Positions 52,021 to 60,506 are shown, numbered from the stretch's first letter. The stretch: DNA of 64,000 bases from Streptomyces sp. MP131-18 (GCF_001984575.1 NZ_LZNS01000001.1:7455012-7519011); one strand, 5' to 3'. Notes: a model not told the origin generated them from the letters alone. Program-made: numbers and translations.

Positions 52021-53223
52021 ATGCCCTCAGTGCCGACGCCGCGCAGCGCCGCGGCGCCAGGTCCCGCTTCGCCGGGCCGGATTCTCGCGCTGATCGCCGA
52101 AGGGGCCGCGGAGACGCGCGCCGACGTCGCCCGGGTGACCGGCCTGGCCCGTTCGACGGTGTCGCAGCGCATCGATGCGCTCATCGCCCACGGGCTGGTC
52201 GAGGAGAGCGCACCGGGCGACGCATCCGGCGCCCGAACGGTACGCAGGCTGCGGCTGCGTTCGGCCGACCACCTGGTGGCCGGGGTCGGGCTCGGTGCCA
52301 CGCACGGCCGCGTGTCCCTTCTCGACATCGGTGGCCGGGAGTTGGTCAGCCGGGAGAGCGGCATCCGGATCGCGGAGGGGCCGGACGCCGTGCTGGACGG
52401 CGTGGCGCGCACCGTCCTCGCGCTGCTGGACGAGGCCGGGCGGCCACGCACCGCACTGCGGGCCGTCGGGGTGGGCGTGCCGGGGCCCGTGGAGTTCTCG
52501 ACGGGGCGGCTGGTCGAGCCGCCCCTGATGCCCGGCTGGCACCAGTACCCCATTCCGCGCTTCTTCGCCGACCGCCTCGGGGTGTGCACCCTCGTCGACA
52601 ACGACGTGAACATGATGGCCCTGGCCGAACAGCGCCGGGTCTTCCCCCGGGTCGGCCATCTGCTCTTCATCAAGGTGGGCACCGGCATCGGCTGCGGCGT
52701 CGTCGCCGACGGGCGCCTGCACCGCGGCGCGCAGGGCACGGCGGGCGATATCGGGCACATACGGGTCGGCGTGGACGAGACCCCCTGCCGGTGCGGCAAC
52801 CTCGGCTGTCTGGAGGCCGTGGCGGGCGGCGCGTCGCTCGCCAGGAGACTGAGCGCCCTCGGCCTGCGGGCCGCCTCGGCGACCGACGTCGCCGGCCTGG
52901 TGAAGTCGGGGAATCACGCGGCGATCCGGCTGGTGCGCGAGGCGGGGCGCTGCGTGGGCGACGTGCTCGCCGGGCTCGTCAACTTCTTCAACCCGGAGGC
53001 CGTCGTGGTCGGCGGTGCCCTCGCGGCCGTGCACGACCAGCTGGTCGCCGGGGTGCGCGAGGCGGTCTACGGCCGCTCGCACCCGCTGGCGACTCAGCAC
53101 CTGATCATCGAGCCGAGCCGGACATCGCGCAGCGCCGCCGCGCTGGGGGCCGGGCTGCTGGCCACCGGCCACGTGCTGTCGCCCGCCCGCGTGGACACCG
53201 CGCTGGCCGGTGCCGTCCCCTGA
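52021..53223 (+). CDS. ROK-family transcriptional repressor
   Basis: 400 residues, ATG with GGAGG at 52011-52015. N-terminal winged helix ARVTGLARSTVSQRIDALIA HGLVEE; sugar-kinase-like ROK domain with VGVGVPGPVEF, LVDNDVNMMALAEQR, FIKVGTGIGCGVVADGRLHR GAQGTAGDIGHI (His for zinc), and Cys cluster CRCGNLGCLEAVAG. Senses the transported sugar and represses the divergent ABC operon. Confidence 0.9.
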   Translation: MPSVPTPRSAAAPGPASPGRILALIAEGAAETRADVARVTGLARSTVSQRIDALIAHGLVEESAPGDASGARTVRRLRLRSADHLVAGVGLGATHGRVSLLDIGGRELVSRESGIRIAEGPDAVLDGVARTVLALLDEAGRPRTALRAVGVGVPGPVEFSTGRLVEPPLMPGWHQYPIPRFFADRLGVCTLVDNDVNMMALAEQRRVFPRVGHLLFIKVGTGIGCGVVADGRLHRGAQGTAGDIGHIRVGVDETPCRCGNLGCLEAVAGGASLARRLSALGLRAASATDVAGLVKSGNHAAIRLVREAGRCVGDVLAGLVNFFNPEAVVVGGALAAVHDQLVAGVREAVYGRSHPLATQHLIIEPSRTSRSAAALGAGLLATGHVLSPARVDTALAGAVP

Positions 53224-53265
53224 GGCCGGTCCGCGGGGCCCCGTTCACCCATGAATAAGATTTGC

Positions 53266-53275
53266 CTTATATAAG
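53266..53275. promoter_or_regulatory. CTTATATAAG palindrome, second copy
   Basis: Same 10-bp palindrome as 1176-1185, again 23 bases ahead of the GTG of the VHALDVLGDP segment (53299). The following GGAAGG serves as ribosome site for the TTG at 53290, so a bound repressor would cover the ribosome site and start as well. Confidence 0.6.
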
Positions 53276-53289
53276 GAAGGTCTATTACT

Positions 53290-53628
53290 TTGGCTGCCGT
53301 GCACGCGCTCGACGTCCTCGGGGACCCCGTCCGGCGCCGGATACTCGAGCTGCTCGCCGAGGGCGAGCGGCCGGCCGGCGCCGTCACCTCCGTCATCCGG
53401 GACGAGTTCGGCATCTCCCAGCCGGCCGTTTCCCAGCACCTTCGGGTGCTGCGCGAATCGGGGTTCACCACCGTCCGGCCGCAGGGCGCCCGCCGCCTCT
53501 ACGCGGTGGCCCCCGCCCGCTTCGAGGAGGCGGACGCGTGGCTCGCCCACTTCAGGAGGTTCTGGAACCAGCGGCTGGACGCGCTCGAAACCGAGCTGGC
53601 CCGTGAGAGGCACCGCAAGAAACCGTAA
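53290..53628 (+). CDS. ArsR-family regulator (paralogue of 1185-1613)
   Basis: 112 residues from TTG 53290 (AAGGAAGG 53273-53280, spacing 9) or GTG 53299. LGDPVRRRILELLAEGERPA, FGISQPAVSQHLRVLRESGF, AWLAHFRRFWNQRLDALETE LARERH. Very like the regulator at 1185 over its whole length. It is followed 25 bp later by its SRPBCC partner. Confidence 0.9.
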   Translation: MAAVHALDVLGDPVRRRILELLAEGERPAGAVTSVIRDEFGISQPAVSQHLRVLRESGFTTVRPQGARRLYAVAPARFEEADAWLAHFRRFWNQRLDALETELARERHRKKP

Positions 53629-53653
53629 GAACGTAAGAAGAGGGAACCCGCAC

Positions 53654-54292
53654 ATGAATGACTTCATCGACCACGTCCACGCCGTCCACCGCGAGGTCGG
53701 CCGTCGGACCATCTCCGCAGGGGACGGCGTGACGGTCCTGCTCCGGCGCCGATTCGACAGCCCGGTGGCGGACGTCTGGGACGCCTGCACCCGGCCGGAG
53801 CGGCTGGCCCGCTGGGTCGCGCCGGTGAGCGGGGACCTGCGCGTCGGCGGCTCCTACCAGCTGGAGGGGAACGCCAGGGGCGAAGTGCTGCTCTGTGAGC
53901 CGCCGCGCCTGATCCGGGTCAGCTGGGTCTACGGCGAGGACGTGACCGAGCGGGACATCTCCGAGGTGACCGTACGGCTCACCCCCGACGGGGACGACGC
54001 CACCGTGTTCGAGCTGGAGCACGCCGCCGTGTCCGAGCCGGAGTTCTTCGACCGTTACGGTCCTGGCGCCACCGGCGTGGGCTGGGACGGGGCGCTGCTC
54101 GGCCTCGCCTTCCACCTCGCGGGCACGGATCTCGCCGACCGGGACACCCTGCACACGACCGAGGCGGGCCGGGCGTTCGTCGTGCGGACCAGCAGGGAGT
54201 GGGGCGCCGCCCACCGGGCGGCGGGCGCCTCGGCCGAGGACGCCGACCGGGCCGCGGCCGCCACCGCGGCCTTCTTCGCCCCGGAGAGCTGA
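53654..54292 (+). CDS. SRPBCC (AHSA1-like) protein (paralogue of 1615-2259)
   Basis: 212 residues, ATG after AGAAGAGGG. RRRFDSPVADVWDACTRPER, ARWVAPVSGDLRVGGSY, RVSWVYGEDVTERDISEVTV, YGPGATGVGWDGALLGLAFH L. AHSA1-like ligand-binding barrel; same order and spacing of motifs as the copy in the left element. Closed by a hairpin terminator at 54308. Confidence 0.85.
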   Translation: MNDFIDHVHAVHREVGRRTISAGDGVTVLLRRRFDSPVADVWDACTRPERLARWVAPVSGDLRVGGSYQLEGNARGEVLLCEPPRLIRVSWVYGEDVTERDISEVTVRLTPDGDDATVFELEHAAVSEPEFFDRYGPGATGVGWDGALLGLAFHLAGTDLADRDTLHTTEAGRAFVVRTSREWGAAHRAAGASAEDADRAAAATAAFFAPES

Positions 54293-54307
54293 GCCCCCCG
54301 CGCGGGC

Positions 54308-54336
54308 GGGGAATTCCGCGGCGCGCGGAATTCCCC
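54308..54336. terminator. Hairpin terminator after the ArsR-SRPBCC operon
   Basis: GGGGAATTCCGCG (54308-54320), GCG loop, CGCGGAATTCCCC (54324-54336): perfect 13-bp stem, 15 bp after the SRPBCC stop codon. Confidence 0.75.
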
Positions 54337-54395
54337 GGACGACGCTACGGTGATCGAGGAGGAGTTCCGGGCCGGGCGGAGAAAGAGGCGGCGCG

Positions 54396-55568
54396 ATGAA
54401 TGATTTCGTGATCAATTCGACGACGGCCGGAATTCAGCGGGACCCCGCCGTGGCCGCGCTCGGTACCGGCCACTATTTCGTCGTGTGGAGCGACAGCAGC
54501 GACGCGAGCATCAAGGGCAGGCTCTACCTGACGAACGGGCAGCCGGCCACGGAGGAGTTCGTCGTCAGCGAGCCGGCCCCCGCCCCGCCCGATGTCCTGC
54601 GGGAGCGGCCCGCCATCGCGGCAACCCCGCTGTCCGGCGCGTTCGTCACCTGGGTCGAGTCCCCCGCGACCGTTCCCGGGCCCCGCCCGCACATCAAGAT
54701 GCGCCGCTACGGGACCGACGGGCGCCCGATCGGCGACGCGACGCAGGTCAGCACGACCGACGCGGACCCGGGACAGGGCCCGGCCGTCACGCACATGATC
54801 GACGCCGGTTTCCTGATCACCTGGGCCGACGCCGCGCCGCGGCGGCGTATCCTGGCCCGGCGCTACGGCTTCGACGGCGCGCCCGAGGGCGCGGAGTTCG
54901 CGGTCAGCACCACCGAGGGATTCCACACGACCCCGTTCACCGCCCGGCTGGACGGGAACGTCGTCATCGGCTGGCGCGCCGATCCGCACCCGGTCGCGGG
55001 CGGCGCCCTCACCCTGCGCGTGCTCACCTTCGACGGCGCGGCCGTCACGCCGGAGACGACGCCCAACCTGTCCGGCTACGCCGGTGGCGGCGCGGCGGTC
55101 ACGGCCCTGGACACCGAGCAGTTCGTCCTCGCCCATGTGCGGGTGGCCCCCGACGGCTCGCGCAGCAGCGTGGAGACGAGCGTCTTCGCCAAGGACGGCG
55201 CTCTCGCGGAGCCCGGCGTCCCGGCCTGCTCGGGCGCCGGCCTCAGCTGCGCCGATCCGGCGCTCGCGCCGCTGGCCGACGACCGGTTCCTGGCGGCCTG
55301 GGTGCAGAGGTCTGCCGCCACCGGCACCGGGCACACGGTACTGGCGAAGATCATTTCCATCACCGGTGGTTCGCTCGCCGAGCCGATCCGGCTCAGCGGC
55401 GACACACCGGGCGAGCGGTTCGAGGTGGCCGCCGCGACCGTGGCGGGCGCGCCGGAAGGCCCGAGCGCGTTCGTCGTGTGGACCGACCTCTCCGGCGCTG
55501 GCGAGGCCGCCACCACCGCCGTCCGCGGCCGGATGCTCCGCATCCAGGGCGAGGGCACGCTCGCGTAG
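54396..55568 (+). CDS. Seven-repeat beta-propeller-like protein of unknown function
   Basis: 390 residues. Seven repeats about 45-60 residues apart, each with a buried strand ending in aromatic-Trp: HYFVVWSDSS, GAFVTWVES, GFLITWADA, NVVIGWRAD, QFVLAHVRV, RFLAAWVQR, SAFVVWTDL. A closed seven-bladed propeller is likely. No signal peptide and no enzyme motif; the third-to-seventh repeats also show D-x-D/T-type loops. It has its own ribosome site (GGAGGAG near 54358 is far; AAGAGGCGGCG near 54385 is nearer). I know no named family. Confidence 0.65.
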   Translation: MNDFVINSTTAGIQRDPAVAALGTGHYFVVWSDSSDASIKGRLYLTNGQPATEEFVVSEPAPAPPDVLRERPAIAATPLSGAFVTWVESPATVPGPRPHIKMRRYGTDGRPIGDATQVSTTDADPGQGPAVTHMIDAGFLITWADAAPRRRILARRYGFDGAPEGAEFAVSTTEGFHTTPFTARLDGNVVIGWRADPHPVAGGALTLRVLTFDGAAVTPETTPNLSGYAGGGAAVTALDTEQFVLAHVRVAPDGSRSSVETSVFAKDGALAEPGVPACSGAGLSCADPALAPLADDRFLAAWVQRSAATGTGHTVLAKIISITGGSLAEPIRLSGDTPGERFEVAAATVAGAPEGPSAFVVWTDLSGAGEAATTAVRGRMLRIQGEGTLA

Positions 55569-55900
55569 CGCCGGAGGCCCGTCCCGCGGCGCCGGGGACA
55601 TACAAACGACGCACAGCCCGGGGAATTCCTCCGGTACGGCCGGGACACGGGCCCGCGGCCTCGGTAATGTGGTGCGGGCAGCGGGGGTACGGCGGATATT
55701 CGCATTCCGGCACGCGCGGGTGGTGCGTCCGGGGAAGCTCCGCCGTTTCCCGTTCTCCGCGGGCAGGCGCCGTGCGGAGCGTGCGAGTTTTCTTGTGCTG
55801 AGCCAATGAGGCAATTCCAGGCCGCGGTATTCCCGTCCCCGTCCCCGCGGGCCGGGCGTCCGGCCCGCGGACAGGACTCCCGCACCGCGCGGCGGCGGCC
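55569..55900. other. Intergenic region with no supported gene
   Basis: 332 bp after the propeller gene. Contains locally AT-richer stretches (gtacggcggatattcgcatt) but no coding frame I can support; presumably the upstream control region of the sulfur transporter and its leader. Confidence 0.5.
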
Positions 55901-55906
55901 TACGAT
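55901..55906 (+). promoter_or_regulatory. -10 box TACGAT of the leader peptide/transporter transcript
   Basis: TACGAT sits exactly 7 bases ahead of the ATG at 55914, so transcription would start at or next to the start codon (leaderless). No good -35 is visible, which is common for such streptomycete promoters. Confidence 0.5.
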
Positions 55907-55913
55907 GGCCGAC

Positions 55914-55997
55914 ATGTCCGCACCCGCCCGTCATCTGTGCCTCGCGCTGTTCGCGAGCTCGGCGTGGTGCGTCGACGACGGGCTCTGTCGCCGCTGA
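55914..55997 (+). CDS. Cys-rich leader peptide upstream of the sulfur transporter
   Basis: 27 residues: MSAPARHLCLALFASSAWCV then DDGLCRR. Three Cys (9, 19, 25) and the CR-R end match the short 'putative leader peptide' type found ahead of sulfur-assimilation genes in streptomycetes. Ribosome stalling on Cys codons when cysteine is scarce could control the downstream gene. The 105-bp stretch to the transporter is extremely G/C-rich and could form competing hairpins. Mechanism is inferred; the peptide itself is seen. Confidence 0.65.
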   Translation: MSAPARHLCLALFASSAWCVDDGLCRR

Positions 55998-56102
55998 CCC
56001 GTGGCCGGGTCCGCCCGCCGGGGCGGAGCCCCGCCCCGCGGCCCGCTCCCGCGGCCCTCCCCGTTCCCGCCCCTGATCCATGCACGCCCTTCCGGAGAAT
56101 CC

Positions 56103-57407
56103 GTGTCCACGACCTCCACCCCGTCCCCGCCGGCGCCCGCACCGGCCGCGAAGCCGCGGCTGTTCCCCGTGCTCGCGCCGTCCCCCACCCGTGTCCCGCG
56201 GCCGCCCGCGCCCGAGGCGCCGCCGGTGCGGCGGCTGCCGCTCGCGGTCTCCGGCGTGCTCGCCGCCGCGCTGGTGGCGTACGTCTTCGCCGCCCACGGC
56301 GCCAAGCCGGGCGTACTGCTGCTGCTCGGACTCGGGCTCGGCTTCGCCCTCTTCCACTCGCGGTTCGGCTTCACCTCCGCCTGGCGGCAGCTGATAGCCG
56401 TCGGCAACGGCAGCGGGCTGCGGGCCCACGCGCTGCTGCTCGGCACCACCGCCACGTTGTTCGCCCTGATCATCGGCACCGGCAGCGGCCTGTTCGGCTC
56501 CGTGCCCGCCCCGTCGGCTGGGTCGCTGGGCATCGGCCTGCTGGCCGGCGCGTTCCTCTTCGCCATCGGCATGCAGCTGGGCGGTGCCTGCGCCTCGGGC
56601 ACCCTCTTCGCCGTCGGCTCCGGCCAGTCCTCGATCGTGCTCACCCTGGGCGGCTTCATCGCCGGGTCGACGCTCGCGGCCTGGCAATTCGACCTGTGGA
56701 ACGACCTGCCCGCGTTCGACCCCTATGTGCTGTCCGACCGCGTCGGCTGGTTCGGCTCCTGGGCCGTGACCATCGCGGCGCTCGCGGGCATCGTCGTGCT
56801 CACCCGCGTCGTCCAGCGCCGCCGCACTCCGCCGCCCACCGGCGCCGTCCCCACCAGCAGGGGCGCCGCCTTGCGCGCGGTGCGCGGCTCCTGGCCACTG
56901 GCGGCCGGTGCCCTGGTCCTCGCGGTGCTCGGCGCGGGCGTCCTGCTGGTGTCCGGCGGCGCGTGGGGGGTGACCAGTGCGTTCGCCCTCTGGGGCAGCG
57001 AAGCGGTGGGCGCGCTCGGCGGCCGGCCGGAGAGCTGGAGCTTCTGGCAGCAGCCGGGGAACGCGGACATGCTCGCCGGGCCCGTGCTGGCCGACAAGAA
57101 CAGCCTCACCGACATCGGCATCATGATCGGCGCGGCCGTCGCCGCCTCGCTCGGCGGCACGTGGGCGCTGCACCGGGGCATTCCGTGGCGCACCGCCGTG
57201 GCGGCCGTGCTCGGCGGCGTGCTCATGGGCATCGGTGCCCGCCTGGCCGGCGGCTGCAACATCGGCGCCTACCTGGCGGGCATCGCCTCCGGCAGCCTGC
57301 ACGGCTGGGTGTGGGGCGCCTGCGCGCTGGCCGGTACGTGGGCGGGCCTGCGGCTGCGCCCGCTGTTCGGCCTGGCCAACCCCAAGCCGGGAGACGGCGT
57401 CTGCTGA
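56103..57407 (+). CDS. YeeE/YedE-family sulfur (thiosulfate) transporter
   Basis: 434 residues from GTG 56103 (GGAG at 56093). N-terminal 45 residues are Pro/Ala-rich and cytoplasmic. About ten membrane helices with the family motifs GMQLGGACASGTLFAVGSGQ and GIGARLAGGCNIGAYLAGIA SGSLHGWVWG; the Cys in GGAC and GGCN line the pathway that relays thiosulfate. Imports thiosulfate or a sulfur species. No TusA gene follows. Controlled, I infer, by the Cys-rich leader peptide. Confidence 0.9.
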   Translation: MSTTSTPSPPAPAPAAKPRLFPVLAPSPTRVPRPPAPEAPPVRRLPLAVSGVLAAALVAYVFAAHGAKPGVLLLLGLGLGFALFHSRFGFTSAWRQLIAVGNGSGLRAHALLLGTTATLFALIIGTGSGLFGSVPAPSAGSLGIGLLAGAFLFAIGMQLGGACASGTLFAVGSGQSSIVLTLGGFIAGSTLAAWQFDLWNDLPAFDPYVLSDRVGWFGSWAVTIAALAGIVVLTRVVQRRRTPPPTGAVPTSRGAALRAVRGSWPLAAGALVLAVLGAGVLLVSGGAWGVTSAFALWGSEAVGALGGRPESWSFWQQPGNADMLAGPVLADKNSLTDIGIMIGAAVAASLGGTWALHRGIPWRTAVAAVLGGVLMGIGARLAGGCNIGAYLAGIASGSLHGWVWGACALAGTWAGLRLRPLFGLANPKPGDGVC

Positions 57408-57998
57408 GCGGTGGCCCGCGCCCACCGCCGCGAACTGCCGGTCGCCGAGGGCCTTCACGGCGCGCGAGGGGGTGTCGTCGTCCTGGTGGGTTGCCGTGCG
57501 GTGTCGCCGCCCCCTGCCCGGCGGCACCGCACGGCGCGCGGCTCACGTCTCCCCGGCCGCGAGCGCGCCCGGCCGGTGCGCGGCGCGAGGTGGACGTCCT
57601 TGCGTCGCGCACCGGGTTGGTCACGAGCGTCGGGTGCGGGCGATCCCGACGTCGTGCGTTCCGGTCAATCCCGGTCAGGGGCCGTTCGGCCGCGCCGTCC
57701 TCGATCGAGCCGGCTGCGTCCGCACGGCGCCGCACACCTCCGCGGGGCAGGGCGCAGTGGCCGCCCCCGTGGTGAACGAGCCGCTGTCGAGGGCGACCGA
57801 GTCCACGACCAGCAGGTGGAGCACGTGCCGGTCGTCGAGGGGAATCCCCGTGCCCCGCCGAACGGTGGCGTGGCAGTCGCTGTCCGGGCAGGCACGGGCG
57901 TCCTCACCGGGCCGCCGCCCGGAGGCCGGCGCCGCTGCTCCGGTCGTTCCCCGACGGCTCGTCGCCGGCACAACGGGCCGCTCTGCGCGGTCCTGTCC
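57408..57998. other. Non-coding or unassigned region
   Basis: 591 bp. Several open frames exist on both strands because of high GC, but none has a ribosome site with a recognisable product. A minus-strand frame 57675-57971 (with ACPDSDCHATVRRGTGIPLD) is the only one that looks faintly protein-like; I do not call it. Confidence 0.4.
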
Positions 57999-58322
57999 TC
58001 ATCGTGTCTCCTCCTGGCGCCCGGCGGTGTCGGCCGGTGCGTGCGTCTCCTTTGTAACGCGCGGCGTCGCGAGGGGTCCCGGCGTCCGTTGCTGTCCGGC
58101 GGCCGGGTCCCGTTCCCCGTCGTCGCGAGGCGCCGCGGCCAGCGCGGTGGCCAGGCACAGGGCCGCGGCGGCCGGCGCGAGCGAGATGCCGCCGCGCGGC
58201 GAGGGCGCGACGAGCACGGCCAAGCCGAAGGCGGCGGTGCCGAGGGAGCCGCCCACCCGGCGGGCTACCTCAGGCGGCTCGCCGCGGAGAGCGGCGGGTC
58301 CGCCGCCTGACCGGCGCCGCAC
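57999..58322 (-). pseudogene. Possible C-terminal fragment of an MFS exporter
   Basis: 107-codon frame with ARRVGGSLGTAAFGLAVLVA then SLAPAAAALCLATALAAAP, resembling the end of DHA2-type MFS pumps (R-x-V-G-G-x-L-G-T-A loop plus last helix). The rest of the transporter is absent. The stem of the terminator at 58303 overlaps its start. Weak call. Confidence 0.3.
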
Positions 58323-58360
58323 CGCCGGCCCGGGCCCGCGGTGCGGCGCCGGTCAGGCGG
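58303..58360. terminator. Perfect 23-bp inverted repeat at the end of the epoxide hydrolase gene
   Basis: Left arm 58303-58325 (CCGCCTGACCGGCGCCGCAC and CGC), 12-base GC-rich loop (58326-58337), right arm 58338-58360, fully complementary over 23 bp. The stop codon of the epoxide hydrolase (58353-58355) lies inside the right arm. Likely a bidirectional terminator. Confidence 0.7.
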
Positions 58361-59342
58361 GCAGCGAGGCGAGCCAGTCGACCAGGAGCCGGTTGACGTC
58401 CTCGGCGCGCTCCTGCTGGAGCCAGTGGCCCGCGCCGTCCAGGACGTGCGAGGCGGTCAGGCCGGGCATCGTGCTGGGGAACGCGGCGATCGCGTCGGCC
58501 AGCCAGGTGGTGGAGGCGTCGAGCCCGCCGCCGATGAACAACGAGGGCTGCGTGATCGCCGCTCCCTCCCACTCGGCGAGGTCCTCCCAGTCGCGGTCGA
58601 CGTTCCGGTACCTGTTGAGCGCCCCGGTCATGCCGGTGCGTTCGAACTCGCCTGCGTACACGTCGAGATCCCGCTCGCTGAGCCACGCCGGCAGCGGGCC
58701 GGCCGGGAAGCGGTCCGACAGCTTCCCGCCCTTCGGCACGAAGTGGAGATCCGGCTCCTCGGGGCCCGGCATCGTGTCGGCGGACAGGCCGGCGTAGAAG
58801 CCCCGCAGCCAGCCCCTGACGTCCGGCTCGATCTCGGCCTCCGCGCGGCCAGGCTCCTGGAAGTAGCTGACGTAGAAGTCCTCCGAGCCGCCGCCGATCC
58901 GCGCGAACGCCTCGGTGGGCCGCACATCCCCGCGGGGCGTGTAGGGGACGCTCAGCAGGGCGGCGGCGGAGAAGACGTCCGGCCGGAGCAGGGCGGCGTG
59001 GGCGGCGATGCCCGCGCCCCAGTCGTGCCCCACGATCACCGCGGAACGCTCGCCGAGGGCCCGGACCACGGCGGCACTGTCGGCCACGAGCTCGCGCATC
59101 CGGTAGGCGGCCACGTCCGCGGGCTTGGCGGAGCGCCCGTAGCCGCGCACGTCCAGGGCGACCGCGCGGTATCCGGCCGCGGCGAGCACGGGCAGCTGAT
59201 GCCGCCACGAGTACCACGACTCGGGAAAGCCGTGCACGAGCAGGACCAGCGGCCCCCGGCCCTGCTCGACCACGTGCGTGCGGCCTGCGGGGGAGGGCAC
59301 CAGCCGGTGCGCGGGGCCTGCGGCCCGACCTGATCGGGACAT
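58353..59342 (-). CDS. Epoxide hydrolase (alpha/beta hydrolase)
   Basis: 329 residues from ATG 59342 with AGGAGGAAACG. HGFPESWYSWRHQL (oxyanion HGxP), nucleophile Asp107 in GHDWGAGIAA, cap-domain Tyr near EDFYVSYFQEPGRAE and LNRYRNVDRDWED, and catalytic His in DGAGHWLQQE. Opens epoxides to diols through an ester intermediate; here possibly detoxification, or linked to the nearby polyketide genes. Confidence 0.9.
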   Translation of the reverse strand: MSRSGRAAGPAHRLVPSPAGRTHVVEQGRGPLVLLVHGFPESWYSWRHQLPVLAAAGYRAVALDVRGYGRSAKPADVAAYRMRELVADSAAVVRALGERSAVIVGHDWGAGIAAHAALLRPDVFSAAALLSVPYTPRGDVRPTEAFARIGGGSEDFYVSYFQEPGRAEAEIEPDVRGWLRGFYAGLSADTMPGPEEPDLHFVPKGGKLSDRFPAGPLPAWLSERDLDVYAGEFERTGMTGALNRYRNVDRDWEDLAEWEGAAITQPSLFIGGGLDASTTWLADAIAAFPSTMPGLTASHVLDGAGHWLQQERAEDVNRLLVDWLASLPA

Positions 59343-59451
59343 CGTTTCCTCCTGAAAGCGCATCCGGGAACCGGAATGCGGCGTCGGCGAGGATGCCGTA
59401 CCGCATGTTCAGGATCATGCCGCCGGCCGCGGACCGCACCGCCGCGGTGTT

Positions 59452-59490
59452 GCCGTTCCGGCAACCCCGCCGTTCCGGCAACCCCGCCGT
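59452..59490 (+). repeat. Tandem 17-bp repeat
   Basis: GCCGTTCCGGCAACCCC twice (59452-59468, 59469-59485) followed by a partial third GCCGTT. Overlapping it, GTTGCCG-TTC-CGGCAAC (59449-59465) is an inverted repeat. It lies upstream of both the epoxide hydrolase and the binding protein, so a regulatory role is possible. Confidence 0.6.
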
Positions 59491-59603
59491 TCGTTGCCGT
59501 GTCCGTGACTAGATCAGGTGTGTGAGAGGCAGGGATGTGGTGTCCGCCGCCGTGGCGACGCGGCGACCCGCATGGGAGAACTCACGGCAAAGGGGAACAC
59601 CGC

Positions 59604-60506
59604 ATGTCTGGAGAAACCGGCTGGGAATTCGTGGACGACCGCGGACAACGGGCCACCGCGGAACGCCGCCCGGAACGGGTCGTCGCCTACATCCAGGCGG
59701 CCGCGGCCCTGTGGGACTTCGGCCTCGTGCCGGCCGGCCACTTCGGCTCCCTCCACGACGACGGCGGGACGCCGGACGCGGCCAAGGCCGGGGACCTGCC
59801 CCTGGACCGCATCCGCTACTTCGGGTCCGGCACACAACTGTCCGCGGACGAAGTCCTGGCCGCCGAGCCCGACCTGCTGGTCACCGTCACCTACGACGGC
59901 GAGAACGTCTACGGCCTGCCGCCCGGGACCGTGGACAAGCTGACGGCCGCCGTGCCGACCGTGGCACTCGGCGTGAGCCCCGGACGCGAACTCGGCGACG
60001 TACTCGAACGGTTCACCGCCCTCGCCCGCTCACTCGGCGCGCCGGACGACGCCGGGCGGCAGCACACGGAACGGCTCGGCCACGCCGTCGAACGGCTCCG
60101 CGCCGCCGCTGCGGCCCGCCCCGCCATCCGGGTGCTCGCCCTGTCGGCCGCGAGCCCCGACACCGCCTACCTGGCGCGCCCAGGCGCCTGGCCCGACCTC
60201 CGCGCCCTCGCCCGGCACGGCGTGCGGCTCGCCGGACCGCCCGAGGGGCCCGGCGTCAACTGGGCCACCACCGGCTGGCAGGAAGCCGTCGCGCTCGCCC
60301 CGGACATCGTCCTCACCGACGTGCGCAGCAACGCCGCCCCGCCCCAGGACCTGGCCGGCAGCGACGCGTGGACCGCCCTGCGCGACACGGCCGCCTTCCT
60401 CCCGTGGAACCCCGAGATCCCCGGCAGCGCCCTCGCGCACGCCCGGTTCTTCGACGGAGTCGCCGAGGCACTGGAACGGGCGCCGCAGGACACCGGCGGC
60501 CGGTAG
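59604..60506 (+). CDS. Signal-less siderophore ABC binding-protein-like protein
   Basis: 300 residues from ATG 59604 (AAAGGGGAAC upstream). Fold of the Fe3+-siderophore binding proteins (PeriBP_2): PERVVAYIQAAAALWDFGLV PAGHFGSL, DEVLAAEPDLLVTVTYDG, TVALGVSPGRELGDVLERFT ALARSLG, LAPDIVLTDVRSN. There is no signal peptide or lipobox, so it should remain in the cytoplasm, unlike the transport proteins. It could bind a metal chelate or an intermediate of the neighbouring polyketide. No permease or ATPase is adjacent. Confidence 0.75.
   Translation: MSGETGWEFVDDRGQRATAERRPERVVAYIQAAAALWDFGLVPAGHFGSLHDDGGTPDAAKAGDLPLDRIRYFGSGTQLSADEVLAAEPDLLVTVTYDGENVYGLPPGTVDKLTAAVPTVALGVSPGRELGDVLERFTALARSLGAPDDAGRQHTERLGHAVERLRAAAAARPAIRVLALSAASPDTAYLARPGAWPDLRALARHGVRLAGPPEGPGVNWATTGWQEAVALAPDIVLTDVRSNAAPPQDLAGSDAWTALRDTAAFLPWNPEIPGSALAHARFFDGVAEALERAPQDTGGR

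Noticed and set aside
57411..58310. 299-codon plus-strand frame after the sulfur transporter
   Set aside because: GTG-start frame of low-complexity Arg/Gly/Pro with no domain; its apparent C-terminus owes its stop codon to the inverted repeat at 58303-58360.
59452..59490. CRISPR-like repeats
   Set aside because: Repeats are contiguous 17-mers without spacers and there are no cas genes in the window.
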